From: an uncultured Oscillospiraceae bacterium
GTDB taxonomy: Bacteria; Bacillota; Clostridia; Oscillospirales; Oscillospiraceae
Length of the DNA stretch: 64,000 nucleotides
Assembly (NCBI GenBank): GCA_934589225.1
Contig: CAKTNS010000001.1
Span: forward strand, 277,030 to 341,029
Direction of reading: 5' to 3'
In this document: piece after piece, positions 50,052 to 58,033 of the stretch
How the letters are laid out: every line of letters begins with the position of its first letter
Position numbering within the stretch: the first letter of the stretch is position 1
Notes under the pieces: generated by a model
Databases searched by the model: none
The model's input: only the letters and a program-made list of their open reading frames with translations
What the model was told of the DNA's origin: nothing
Position numbers and translations under genes: made by a program

Positions 50052-50083
50052 CAAAAAGGCCGCCGCGGAAAGCGGCGGCCCTT
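50052..50083 (-). terminator. Terminator of ackA
   Basis: A GC-only stem GGCCGCCGC/GCGGCGGCC with loop TTTCC, followed on the minus strand by TTTTTG, 10 bp after the ackA stop codon. Confidence 0.92.
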
Positions 50084-50092
50084 GGCGTATGT

Positions 50093-51286
50093 TTACTTCT
50101 TGGCAGCGTTGACCAGCTCGGCGGTATCCTGAGCGATCATCAGCTCTTCGTTGGTGGGAACCACCCAAACCTGAACCTTGGAGTCGGGGGTGGAAATGAC
50201 CATTTCCTTGCCGCGGGACTTGTTCAGCTCGGGGTCCAGCTTCACGCCCATGAAGCCCAGGTACTCGCAGACCATGCCGCGGACCAGGCCGTCGTTCTCG
50301 CCGACACCGGCGGTGAAGGTCAGAACATCGATGCCGTTCAGAGCGGCGGCGTAAGCGCCTACGTACTTGGCAACCTCGTAAGCGAACTTCTCAAGAGCCA
50401 GCTTGCAATCCTCGTTGCCCTTGTCAGCGCCGTCACCCAGGTCACGGAAGTCGGAGGACACACCGGACAGGGCCAGCATACCGGACTTCTTGTTCAGCAT
50501 GGTCAGGCAGTCGTCCACGCTCATGTTGTACTTGTTGCAGATGAACTGCACCACGCAGGCGTCAATATCGCCGGAGCGGGTGCCCATAGGCACACCGGCC
50601 AAGGGGGACAGGCCCATGGAGGTATCCATGCACTTGCCGTCCTTAATGGCGGACAGGGAGGAGCCGTTGCCCAGATGGCAGTTGACCATCTTGAACTCCT
50701 TCTTGCCTACCAGCTCGGCGGTACGGCGGGCAACATACTTGTGGGAGGTGCCGTGGAAGCCGTAGCGGCGGATGTCGTCATTCTCGTAGTATTCCTTGGG
50801 AATGGCGTAGCGGTAGGCCTTGGGAGGCATGGTCATATGGAAAGCGGTATCGAACACGGCGACCTGGGGAGTCTTGGGCATGACCGCCTGGCAGGCGCGG
50901 ATGCCCATCAGGTTGGCGGGGTTATGCAGAGGTCCCAGGGGGATGCACTTCTCGATGGCCTTGATGACTTCGTCGTCAATGATGCAGGAGTCAGAGAACT
51001 CCATGCCGCCATGGAGCACCCGATGGCCAACGGCATCGATCTCGTCAACAGACTTGATGACACCGTCAACGGGGTCCACCAGGATCTCCAGAACAGCCTG
51101 GATGGCCTCGGAGTGGGTGGGCATGGGGATGTCCTTTACGACTTTCTTGTCACCAACCTTGTGAGTCAGGCGGCCGTCAATATAAATACGCTCGCACAGG
51201 CCCTTGGCGGAAACATCACCGGTCTCGGGGTTCATCAGCTGGTACTTCAGGGAAGAACTACCGGCGTTGATGATCAAAACGTTCAT
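50093..51286 (-). CDS. ackA: Acetate kinase
   Basis: A 397-residue kinase. NAGSSSLKYQL is the phosphate-binding start, VFDTAFHMTMP and GFHGTSHKYVARR hold catalytic residues, and NCHLGNGSSLSAI and TFTAGVGENDGLVR the nucleotide-binding part. It makes ATP and acetate from acetyl phosphate, the main energy step of acetate-forming fermenters. Codon use is strongly biased, as in highly expressed genes. The ATG follows TAGGAGGATATTCC. A phosphotransacetylase gene is not in the window. Confidence 0.96.
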   Translation of the reverse strand: MNVLIINAGSSSLKYQLMNPETGDVSAKGLCERIYIDGRLTHKVGDKKVVKDIPMPTHSEAIQAVLEILVDPVDGVIKSVDEIDAVGHRVLHGGMEFSDSCIIDDEVIKAIEKCIPLGPLHNPANLMGIRACQAVMPKTPQVAVFDTAFHMTMPPKAYRYAIPKEYYENDDIRRYGFHGTSHKYVARRTAELVGKKEFKMVNCHLGNGSSLSAIKDGKCMDTSMGLSPLAGVPMGTRSGDIDACVVQFICNKYNMSVDDCLTMLNKKSGMLALSGVSSDFRDLGDGADKGNEDCKLALEKFAYEVAKYVGAYAAALNGIDVLTFTAGVGENDGLVRGMVCEYLGFMGVKLDPELNKSRGKEMVISTPDSKVQVWVVPTNEELMIAQDTAELVNAAKK

Positions 51287-51306
51287 TGGAATATCCTCCT
51301 AAAATA

Positions 51307-51373
51307 TTGTTTTCTTTTTCATTGTGTGATACAATATCGACATTATTATAGTCCATCTTTCCCGTTTTCTCAA
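51307..51373. promoter_or_regulatory. Divergent promoters of ackA and tmcAL
   Basis: Minus strand: TTGAGA (51368-51373) and TATAAT (51345-51350), spacer 17 bp, for ackA. Plus strand: TTGTTT (51307-51312) and TACAAT (51330-51335), spacer 17 bp, weaker, for tmcAL. The two overlap in the 50 bp between the genes. Confidence 0.65.
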
Positions 51374-51411
51374 CCCCTATCTGAAAAATTTTTATCCCTG
51401 GAGGAAAATCT

Positions 51412-52554
51412 TTGGAAAAAGTCGGGATCATCTGCGAATACAACCCTTTTCACCAGGGTCACCGGAAGCAATTTGAACTTATCCGGCAGGAATTTGGCGA
51501 AGAGACGGCCATTGTGTGCCTCATGAGCGGAAATTATGTTCAGCGGGGAGCCCCTGCCCTCTTTGACCGGCAGATAAGAGCCCGGGCCGCTTTGAATTGC
51601 GGCGCCGACCTGGTGTTGGAGCTGCCCGTTACCGGGAGCCTGTCCTCGGCAGAGGGCTTTGCCCGGGCCGGTGTTTCCATTCTCTCAAGCCTGTGCGACC
51701 GGCTTTGCTTTGGCAGCGAGACGGCGGACCCAAAGGCCCTGCTGCAATGCGCCCAGGCTCTGCTGGAGGCGGGTTTTCCGGAGCAGCTGCGCTCAGCTCT
51801 CGCCGGGGGCATCAGCTTTCCCGCCGCCCGAGTGCAGGCGCTGGAAGCTATGGGGCTTCCCGGCGCACCTTTGGAGCAGCCCAACGACATTCTGGGGGTA
51901 GAATACTGCAAGGCCATTCTGGAGCTGGGAAGCCCCCTGAAACCCTATCCCATTTTCCGGCAGGGCAGTTATCACGACTGCCGTCCGGACATGGAGAATC
52001 CTTCCGCCACCTCTCTTCGACGTCTGGCAGAGGCGGGGGAAGACTATTCTCCCTACATCCCGGCCCCGGCGGCGGACTGTTTTCGCGCTGCCCCGGTGCA
52101 TACGCTGCAGGCCGGGGAGCGGGCCATTCTCTACCGGCTGCGAACCATGGCGGATGAAGATTTTGAGGCCCTGCCCTATGGCTCCGAAGGGCTGTGGCGG
52201 CGGTTTATGAAGGCCTGCCGTCAGGAAGGGAGCCTGGAGGACATTCTCACCCGGGTCAAAACCAAGCGCTATACCCGGGCCCGGCTGAACCGCATGGCCC
52301 TGTGCGCCTTTCTGGGCATCACAGCGGCGGACCTGGCTTCCCCTGCCCCCTATGCAAGGATTCTGGGCTTTAATGATGTGGGCAGGGTCCTTCTCCGGGG
52401 AAATGACTTCTGCAAGAATTTAGGCTGGAAGGACGATTCTCCTTATTCAAGGCTGGAAGGGCGCTGCAACGCCCTCTACGGCCTGTTCTGCCGGGAGGAG
52501 GTCCCCCGGGCCGACCAAGCCGATGACCAGCGGCTAATCTATATTCACAGGTGA
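51412..52554 (+). CDS. tmcAL: tRNA(Met) cytidine acetate ligase (YlbM family)
   Basis: A 380-residue protein of the nucleotidyltransferase superfamily. VGIICEYNPFHQGHRKQFELIRQ carries the HxGH nucleotide-binding motif, and VCLMSGNYVQRGAPALFDRQIRARAALNCGADLVLELP is the family signature. TmcAL activates acetate with ATP to form N4-acetylcytidine at the wobble base of tRNA(Met). It starts with TTG behind GGAGGAAAATC. Beside acetate kinase it uses the acetate that kinase produces, but the two genes are divergent. The MBOAT gene follows by 4 bp. Confidence 0.9.
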   Translation: MEKVGIICEYNPFHQGHRKQFELIRQEFGEETAIVCLMSGNYVQRGAPALFDRQIRARAALNCGADLVLELPVTGSLSSAEGFARAGVSILSSLCDRLCFGSETADPKALLQCAQALLEAGFPEQLRSALAGGISFPAARVQALEAMGLPGAPLEQPNDILGVEYCKAILELGSPLKPYPIFRQGSYHDCRPDMENPSATSLRRLAEAGEDYSPYIPAPAADCFRAAPVHTLQAGERAILYRLRTMADEDFEALPYGSEGLWRRFMKACRQEGSLEDILTRVKTKRYTRARLNRMALCAFLGITAADLASPAPYARILGFNDVGRVLLRGNDFCKNLGWKDDSPYSRLEGRCNALYGLFCREEVPRADQADDQRLIYIHR

Positions 52555-52558
52555 TCTG

Positions 52559-53983
52559 ATGGTTTTTTCATCCTATATTTTTCTGTTTGCTTTTCTGCCC
52601 CTGGTGTTAGGGGGATATTATCTATTGTCCCACGTGAAAAACCCCATTTGGCAGCGGTTATTTTTAATTGGGGCCTCCCTTTATTTTTACGGCTACTTTA
52701 ACCCCAGCTATCTGACGATCATTGTGGTCTCGATTCTTGCAAACTACATTCTGGCCTACGGCATGAGCCGGAGCAAGGGAGCCGCTGGGACGGTGTTTTT
52801 CTGGCTGGGGGTCCTGTTCAACGTGGGGCTTCTGGGCTATTTTAAGTACCGGGATTTTTTTGTGGAGAACATCAATGCGCTCTTCCACGCCTCCATGATG
52901 CTAAAGCACATCGCCCTGCCCCTGGGCATCAGCTTTTTTACCTTTCAGCAGCTTTCCTTCCTGGTCTCCATTCGCAAGGGCGAGGAGGTTCTGGAGCGCT
53001 TTGATGACTACTGCATTTTTGTGCTGTTCTTCCCCCAGCTGGTGGCGGGGCCCATCGTGCTCTACAGTGAGATGATTCCCCAGTTCAAAGACCCCCGGCG
53101 GCGGTATTTTCAGTGGGACAACGCCGCCCAGGGTGCCTACATCTTTACCCTTGGATTATTTAAAAAGGCGGTGATCGCCGACACTCTGGCCCTGTTTGCG
53201 GATACCGGCTTCGGTGCCTCCAGCCTGGGCTTCTGCGCCGCCTGGGCCACGGCTCTTTCCTATACCTTCCAGGTCTATTTTGATTTCAGCGGTTATTCCG
53301 ATATGGCTGTGGGCCTGGGAAAGCTCTTCAATATCGATATTCCATTTAATTTCCGCTCCCCTTACCAGTCTGAAAGCATCGGCGTTTTCTGGCGGCGGTG
53401 GCACATCACCCTGGGCCGGGCCCTGCAAAGCTACATCTATTTCCCCTTGGGCGGCAGCCGGGAAGGAGCCTGGAAAACCTATCGGAACCTTCTCATCACC
53501 TTCCTGGTCAGCGGCCTTTGGCATGGGGCAGCCTGGACCTTTGTGCTGTGGGGACTGCTTCACGGGCTCTTTAACGCCTTGGAGCGGGGATTTTCCAAGC
53601 CCCTGTCCAAGGTCCCCCACGGTCTACGGGTGCTGGGGACCTTCCTCATCGTCAATGCCCTGTGGGTGCTGTTCCGGGCGGAGAGCTTCCGGAATGCCGC
53701 CATGGTCTACCGGGGGATGGTGGATTTTTCCAACTTCAACCTGCTGCAAGTAGGCACGCTGGCAATTGACGGCTTCGTAGGGGTCCCTCTTGTGCTGAAT
53801 ACCGCCTACGTGCTGACCGTTCTTCTAGTGCTGGGGCTGGTGTGCTTCCGGGCAAAAAACAGCTGCCAGATGCTGGAGGACTTCACCTGCCGGAAAAGCC
53901 TTTTGTGGCTGACCGCAGTGCTATTTTGCATCGCCCTGGTCCATTTGTCCCGGGAAAGTGTTTTCATCTACTTTAACTTCTAA
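52559..53983 (+). CDS. MBOAT-family O-acyltransferase (AlgI/DltB-like)
   Basis: A 474-residue polytopic membrane protein with about ten hydrophobic segments. LPLGISFFTFQQLSFLVSIRKG, YFDFSGYSDMAVGLGKLFNIDIPFNFRSPYQSESIGVFWRRWHITLGRALQSYIYFPLGGSR and LLITFLVSGLWHGAAWTFVLWGLLHG match AlgI/PatA-type acyltransferases; the conserved histidines are RRWHITL and LWHGAAW. These proteins move acetyl groups across the membrane to extracellular polymers. It pairs with the SGNH-like gene immediately downstream, as in alginate or cell-wall acetylation systems. Confidence 0.93.
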   Translation: MVFSSYIFLFAFLPLVLGGYYLLSHVKNPIWQRLFLIGASLYFYGYFNPSYLTIIVVSILANYILAYGMSRSKGAAGTVFFWLGVLFNVGLLGYFKYRDFFVENINALFHASMMLKHIALPLGISFFTFQQLSFLVSIRKGEEVLERFDDYCIFVLFFPQLVAGPIVLYSEMIPQFKDPRRRYFQWDNAAQGAYIFTLGLFKKAVIADTLALFADTGFGASSLGFCAAWATALSYTFQVYFDFSGYSDMAVGLGKLFNIDIPFNFRSPYQSESIGVFWRRWHITLGRALQSYIYFPLGGSREGAWKTYRNLLITFLVSGLWHGAAWTFVLWGLLHGLFNALERGFSKPLSKVPHGLRVLGTFLIVNALWVLFRAESFRNAAMVYRGMVDFSNFNLLQVGTLAIDGFVGVPLVLNTAYVLTVLLVLGLVCFRAKNSCQMLEDFTCRKSLLWLTAVLFCIALVHLSRESVFIYFNF

Positions 53984-53993
53984 GGAGCAAGCA

Positions 53994-55055
53994 ATGGCAA
54001 AAAAATGGCTGATTCGGCTGCTGGCCCTGACTCTGGCGCTGGTGGCCCTTATGTGCGCTGCCGTCTGGTGGGTAGACCCCTATATGCAGTATCGGGTGCG
54101 GGACAACCGTTATCTTCTGAATTCCCGGCTAGTGACCCCGGGGCTTATTAAGAATTACGACTATGACACGGTGCTCATTGGCTCCTCCATGATTCAGAAT
54201 ACAGATATGGCCCTGTTCCGGGAGACCCTGGGGGGCAAGCCCCTGAAAATCACCACCGGGGCCATCAGCTTAAAGGAAATCCAGAAGCTGACAGATAAAA
54301 TCAATCAGGTGGGCAAGGCCGAAAAATACTACATCTGCCTGGACCAATACCTGTTTGCCCCGGAAAAATGGGACGACATGGACCGTTTCCCCGACTATCT
54401 CGTGGATGATGACCTTCTTAACGACTACCGCTATCTTCTGGGCTACGAAACCTGGACAAGGTTTTTGCCCATTGACTTAGGGCTCTCCGCCGCCCGGGCC
54501 CTGGGCATTTCCCTGCCGGAACGGTTCACCCGGTCCATGTCCATTGACGGCATGGAGGATTGGCGGGATGACTGGACCTTTGGTTCGGAAGCGGTGCTGT
54601 CCTTTTACGCTCCGCCTCCCAAGAACAAGGACTATGATCTGGACCGGCTTCTTGGCCGGATGGAGCGCCGGTTTGACGAATACCTGACCCATCTGGACTT
54701 TACCCGGGGAGAATACACCTTTTTCTTCCCCCCTTACTCAGCCCTGTTCTGGAATTACGCCGGGGAAGCAGGCTACGGAGACCTCTATCTGGCCTTCAAG
54801 ACCTACGCCGAGGAACGTCTTTTGGAAATGCCCCATGTAAAAATCTACGATTTTCAGAATGCGGAGCGCATCACCGATTTGGAGCAATACAAGGACTACA
54901 CCCACTATGCCCCCAGCGTCAACGACTGGATGCTGCGCTGCTTTGCCTCCGGGGACTACCAAGTCACCGAGGCCACGCCCACCGGCACCCTGGTCGAAAA
55001 GACCCGAGAACAGGTGCAGGTGCTTTTGGAAAGCTATCCGCAGATCCCCCACTAA
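53994..55055 (+). CDS. Membrane-anchored SGNH/DltD-like partner of the MBOAT acyltransferase
   Basis: A 353-residue protein with one N-terminal membrane anchor (LIRLLALTLALVALMCAAVWW) and an extracellular domain. YDTVLIGSSMIQN resembles the GxS block of SGNH hydrolases, and NAERITDLEQYKDYTHYAP a D-x-x-H block near the C-terminus. Such anchored SGNH-like proteins take the acyl group from the MBOAT protein and place it on a polymer. The ATG at 53994 follows AAGGAGCAAGCA, 10 bp after the MBOAT stop. The polymer is unknown. Homology is weak, so the fold call is inference. Confidence 0.75.
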   Translation: MAKKWLIRLLALTLALVALMCAAVWWVDPYMQYRVRDNRYLLNSRLVTPGLIKNYDYDTVLIGSSMIQNTDMALFRETLGGKPLKITTGAISLKEIQKLTDKINQVGKAEKYYICLDQYLFAPEKWDDMDRFPDYLVDDDLLNDYRYLLGYETWTRFLPIDLGLSAARALGISLPERFTRSMSIDGMEDWRDDWTFGSEAVLSFYAPPPKNKDYDLDRLLGRMERRFDEYLTHLDFTRGEYTFFFPPYSALFWNYAGEAGYGDLYLAFKTYAEERLLEMPHVKIYDFQNAERITDLEQYKDYTHYAPSVNDWMLRCFASGDYQVTEATPTGTLVEKTREQVQVLLESYPQIPH

Positions 55056-55303
55056 ATAAAGTCGTTCTTTTCTTCGTTCTTCCTCATTTTTCTGCGCAAA
55101 ACCCATCGCAGGATCACAGACAGAACAATGACCCCCAAGGAGGCCACCCCATATAGCAGCGCCTCCGTATACCAAGGGGCGGAATAGGCCTGGTTCAAGT
55201 GTGGAAAACGCTTGTAGGCGTAATAATCCATAGCCGTTTTGATGACGATCAAATAGGAACTGCCGTAAATCAGGTATTTCAGGAAATCGTACAGCTTTTT
55301 CAT
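55052..55303 (-). CDS. Small membrane protein of unknown function
   Basis: An 83-residue protein with two hydrophobic segments (YGSSYLIVIKTAMDY and ALLYGVASLGVIVLSVILRWVL) and a basic, then acidic tail (RRKMRKNEEKNDFI). The ATG at 55303 follows AGGAGGGCCG; an in-frame extension to 55378 runs into a terminator hairpin and is rejected. It is convergent with the SGNH-like gene, overlapping its end by 4 bp. No function recognised. Confidence 0.7.
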   Translation of the reverse strand: MKKLYDFLKYLIYGSSYLIVIKTAMDYYAYKRFPHLNQAYSAPWYTEALLYGVASLGVIVLSVILRWVLRRKMRKNEEKNDFI

Positions 55304-55367
55304 TTTTCGGCCCTCCTGGGTTGCGGAATAGGTACGTTTATTATAGCATTGAGGGGATGCCTTTACA

Positions 55368-55400
55368 AGAAAAACCACCGCAGACTGCGGTGGTTTTTGA
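55368..55400. terminator. Bidirectional terminator hairpin
   Basis: ACCACCGCA and TGCGGTGGT form a 9-bp stem with A-runs upstream and T-runs downstream (AAAAACC...GGTTTTT). It ends transcription from the plus-strand MBOAT operon or isolates the small membrane gene from the repeat region. Confidence 0.75.
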
Positions 55401-55851
55401 TTGTAAGGGCAAGGAAGAAAACAGGGGTCTTTGGAATCTCCCGGTTGAAATAATACGCCTATCAGCGAAACCGTAGGGAACGGCCTATGTGCCGTTCCGC
55501 ACGTTTAAGGACGAAACCGTTACCGATAAAACCGGAAACGTCCCCCCATTGTGTCATTCCGACCGTAGCGCAAGCGGAGTGGAGGAATCCACCACGTTGG
55601 ATAATGAACCACCACAAGATAAAGCTTGCCACTCAGGAAGATTCCTCGACTCGCATTCTTCGCTCCCCTCGGAATGACATGTCGGGGGGTGGTTCCGTTC
55701 ATCCACACGGGTTGTATTTGCCACGTTGTTTGGCGATGAATCATCGCCGCTGCATTGCGTGGTTCCATTCAACCGCACGAATTGTATTCGCAACGTCCCA
55801 CCGGAGCGTTGCATTTGATTGTTCAAATCTCTCCTTCTTATTCCGCCAAAG
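55401..55851. other. Gene-free stretch with repeat modules
   Basis: About 450 bp between the terminator hairpin and the terminator of the tRNA-Ser gene. Open frames are short shadows of the repeats. The repeat element fills 55473-55788; the flanks hold nothing I recognise. Confidence 0.75.
55473..55788. repeat. Modular inverted-repeat element, copy 2
   Basis: Shares modules with the element at 48046-48690. Module D (55552-55590, TGTCATTCCGACCGTAGCG...GGAGGAATC) is followed by an inverted D (55641-55681), then inverted B (55688-55719, GGTGGTTCCGTTCATCC), inverted C (55732-55753, GGCGATGAATCATCGCC) and a second inverted B (55759-55788). The order D, D', B', C', B' equals the right half of copy 1. 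A variant of module A (55473-55502) keeps GTAGGG and a palindromic core but with AACGGC/GCCGTT instead of GGCGGC. Confidence 0.85.
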
Positions 55852-55886
55852 AAAAATGACCCCACCCAAAAGGGTGAGGTCATTTT
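55852..55886 (-). terminator. Terminator of tRNA-Ser
   Basis: A stem GAAAATGACCTCACCC/GGGTGGGGTCATTTTTC on the minus strand (one mismatch), with A-rich and T-rich arms, immediately after the tRNA gene. Confidence 0.85.
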
Positions 55887-55889
55887 CTT

Positions 55890-55981
55890 TGGCGGAGAAG
55901 GAGGGATTTGAACCCTCGATACCCTTTTGGGGTATACACGATTTCCAATCGTGCGCGCTCGGCCAGCTACGCGACTTCTCC
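55890..55981 (-). tRNA. tRNA-Ser (anticodon GGA)
   Basis: Reads GGAGAAGTCGCGTAGCTGGC from the 5' end; the acceptor stem GGAGAAG/CTTCTCC closes with discriminator G and an encoded CCA (55890-55892). The anticodon arm is ACGATT-GGA-AATCGT, giving anticodon GGA for UCC/UCU serine codons. The long variable arm (TACCC...GGGTA) is typical of class II tRNA-Ser, and GGTTCAAATCC is the T loop. Confidence 0.95.
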
Positions 55982-56070
55982 ATGCGCAATGCTCGCTTCA
56001 TGCCGCCCGTGGACAGCTTCAATATGATACTACAGAAGGCGACATTTGTCAAGTAATTTCTTTTAGAATT

Positions 56071-56577
56071 TCAAAAAATATCCAAAACCAATGTCACCGC
56101 GTTCTGGCTGACGGCGCCGTCAATGTAGCGGGCGTAGTCCAGACATTGCCGGAAGCCCTGGGACAGGTGGGTTTTCATGGAGGCGGTGTTCTTTTTTGCC
56201 ACATGGGCGTACAGCCGGATGGGGGCTCTTCCCTGAAGGTAATTGGCAGCCTCCCGGAGAAGCTGGGACGCATAGCCCTTTCGCCGCTGCCCCGGGGCCG
56301 TTTCCAGGGCCTCCAGCAGAACGCCGTCCTCATAGTCCTCCAACCGGAGGGCGCTGACGTAGCGGCCCTCCGTTGTGAGAATCAAGTAGACCGGGTGCTC
56401 CCCGCAAAAGAAGACCTGGCTTAAATAGTCCCGAAAATCCTCTTCCGCCAGGGCCTGCTGCCGCTCCGGGGTTTCCTCCGGATAGCGTAGGGCTCCATTT
56501 TCCCGGTTTCCCTCCATATAGACCTCCATAAGCTTTGGAAAGGACAGGTCCTTCATGGACCGGGCAATGATTAGCAT
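56071..56577 (-). CDS. GNAT family N-acetyltransferase
   Basis: A 168-residue GNAT protein. ETAPGQRRKGYASQLLREA is the acetyl-CoA-binding motif A (QxxGxG/A, here QRRKGYA), and AHVAKKNTASMKTHLSQGFRQCLDY is the motif B region in which an asparagine, then a long helix, binds CoA. It acetylates an unknown amine. Start overlaps the tsaD stop as TAATG, so it is the fifth gene of the cysS-polA-rimI-tsaD operon. Confidence 0.85.
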   Translation of the reverse strand: MLIIARSMKDLSFPKLMEVYMEGNRENGALRYPEETPERQQALAEEDFRDYLSQVFFCGEHPVYLILTTEGRYVSALRLEDYEDGVLLEALETAPGQRRKGYASQLLREAANYLQGRAPIRLYAHVAKKNTASMKTHLSQGFRQCLDYARYIDGAVSQNAVTLVLDIF

Positions 56578-57593
56578 TACAGGGCCTCCCCCAGAATGGA
56601 CTTGGTGGCGTAGGCGTTGAGAGACATATCCGCCACATTCCCCGCCAGATATTCATAGTAGGCCTGGGCACCGATCATGGCGCCGTTGTCGCCGCAGAGC
56701 TTGAGAGGGGGCATATACACCTGGGCCCCCAGCTTTTCAGCCGCTGCCAGCACATCCCGGCGAATGCGGGAATTTGCCGCCACACCGCCGGCAATGGCGA
56801 TTTTCTTGCAGCCAGTCTGCCCAATGGCCAGCTCTACCCGGGGAACCAGGGTATCCGACACCGCCGCCGAGAAGCTGGCGCAGAGGTCCGGAATATTGAT
56901 CTCCTCCCCCACCTGCTCGGCATGGTGGATCAGGTTCAAGGCAGCGGTTTTAAGACCCGAAAAGCTCATGTTATAAGGGTTCTCCCCGGGCTTGCTCCGG
57001 GGCAGGGCATAGGTTTCCTCGTTGCCCCCCTGGGCCATGCGATCCAGGGCCGCGCCGCCGGGATAGGGCATTCCCAGCACCCGGGCCACCTTGTCAAAGC
57101 ACTCCCCCGCCGCGTCATCCAGAGAGGTTCCCAGAATCTCCATCTTGATATAATCCGTTACATGGACCAGCATGGTATGGCCGCCGGACACCACCAGGCA
57201 CAGAAACGGCGGCTTTAAATCCGGGTAGGCGATATAATTGGCCGCAATGTGGCCCCGGATGTGGTGTACCGGGATCAGGGGTTTTCCCATGGCAAAGGCT
57301 GCCGCCTTGGCAAAATTCACCCCCACCAGCACCGCGCCGATAAGCCCCGGGGCATAGGTCACCGCCACGGCGTCGATCTCCTCCCGGGTCAGGCCGGTGT
57401 TGACCAGGGCCTGGTCTGCCAGGCCGTAAATGGCCTCAATGTGCTTTCGGGAGGCGATTTCCGGCACCACGCCCCCATAGAGCCGATGCAGGTCCACCTG
57501 GGAGGCGATACAGTCCGTCAGCACCTCCCGCCCGTCCCGGACGATGGCCACGGCGGTTTCGTCACAGGAGGATTCCACCGATAAAATATTCAT
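56577..57593 (-). CDS. tsaD: tRNA N6-adenosine threonylcarbamoyltransferase
   Basis: A 338-residue ASKHA-fold protein. ILSVESSCDETAVAIV is the N-terminal signature; HHIRGHIAANYI holds the two metal-binding histidines (HxxxH); GLIGAVLVGVNFAKAAAF, LVVSGGHTMLV and IAIAGGVAANSRIR complete the set. TsaD transfers the threonylcarbamoyl group to A37 of tRNAs reading ANN codons. The ATG at 57593 overlaps the rimI stop as ATGA and follows AAGGAG. TsaB and TsaE genes are not in the window. Confidence 0.95.
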   Translation of the reverse strand: MNILSVESSCDETAVAIVRDGREVLTDCIASQVDLHRLYGGVVPEIASRKHIEAIYGLADQALVNTGLTREEIDAVAVTYAPGLIGAVLVGVNFAKAAAFAMGKPLIPVHHIRGHIAANYIAYPDLKPPFLCLVVSGGHTMLVHVTDYIKMEILGTSLDDAAGECFDKVARVLGMPYPGGAALDRMAQGGNEETYALPRSKPGENPYNMSFSGLKTAALNLIHHAEQVGEEINIPDLCASFSAAVSDTLVPRVELAIGQTGCKKIAIAGGVAANSRIRRDVLAAAEKLGAQVYMPPLKLCGDNGAMIGAQAYYEYLAGNVADMSLNAYATKSILGEAL

Positions 57594-58033
57594 AAGCTCC
57601 ACTCCTTTCGAAGGATCAGGGCATCTTCCCTGGGGTTGCGGTAATAATTCTTCCGCCGCCCGATCTCGGTAAAGCCCAAGGATGCGTAAAGACTTCTGGC
57701 CGGGGTGTTGGAGTCCCGGACTTCCAGGGTCAGGCAGTGGCTTTCCCGGGCTTTTAATTGTTCCACCAAAGCCTCGATCAGCATTTTTCCAACGCCCTGG
57801 CGGCGGTAGTACTCATCCACCGCCACGTTCATCATATCCGACTCCCCCAGCACGGTCTGGGAGCCAACATAGCCCGCAAGCCTCTCTCCATCCATGGCCA
57901 CCAGCCATAGGGACAGTGGGTTTTCCAGCTCCGAGGCTACGCTGTTTTCACTCCAGGGATCCGAAAAGCAGCGCCTTTCCAAGGCGGCGACCTGGGGCAC
58001 CTGTTGAGCGGTCATTTGAAAAACACTGATCAT
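57590..58033 (-). CDS. rimI: Ribosomal protein alanine acetyltransferase-like GNAT
   Basis: A 147-residue GNAT enzyme. AVDEYYRRQGVGKMLIEALVEQ is the acetyl-CoA-binding motif, and LEVRDSNTPARSLYASLGFTEIGRRKNYYRNPREDALILRK the RimI-type C-terminus. RimI acetylates the N-terminal alanine of ribosomal protein S18 and perhaps others. It overlaps polA upstream (ATGA) and tsaD downstream, a rimI-tsaD pairing common in bacteria. Confidence 0.92.
   Translation of the reverse strand: MISVFQMTAQQVPQVAALERRCFSDPWSENSVASELENPLSLWLVAMDGERLAGYVGSQTVLGESDMMNVAVDEYYRRQGVGKMLIEALVEQLKARESHCLTLEVRDSNTPARSLYASLGFTEIGRRKNYYRNPREDALILRKEWSL

Noticed and set aside
55487..56056. A 189-codon plus-strand frame over repeat element 2 and the tRNA gene
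   Set aside because: It crosses a tRNA gene, its terminator and the repeats, and has no ribosome site.
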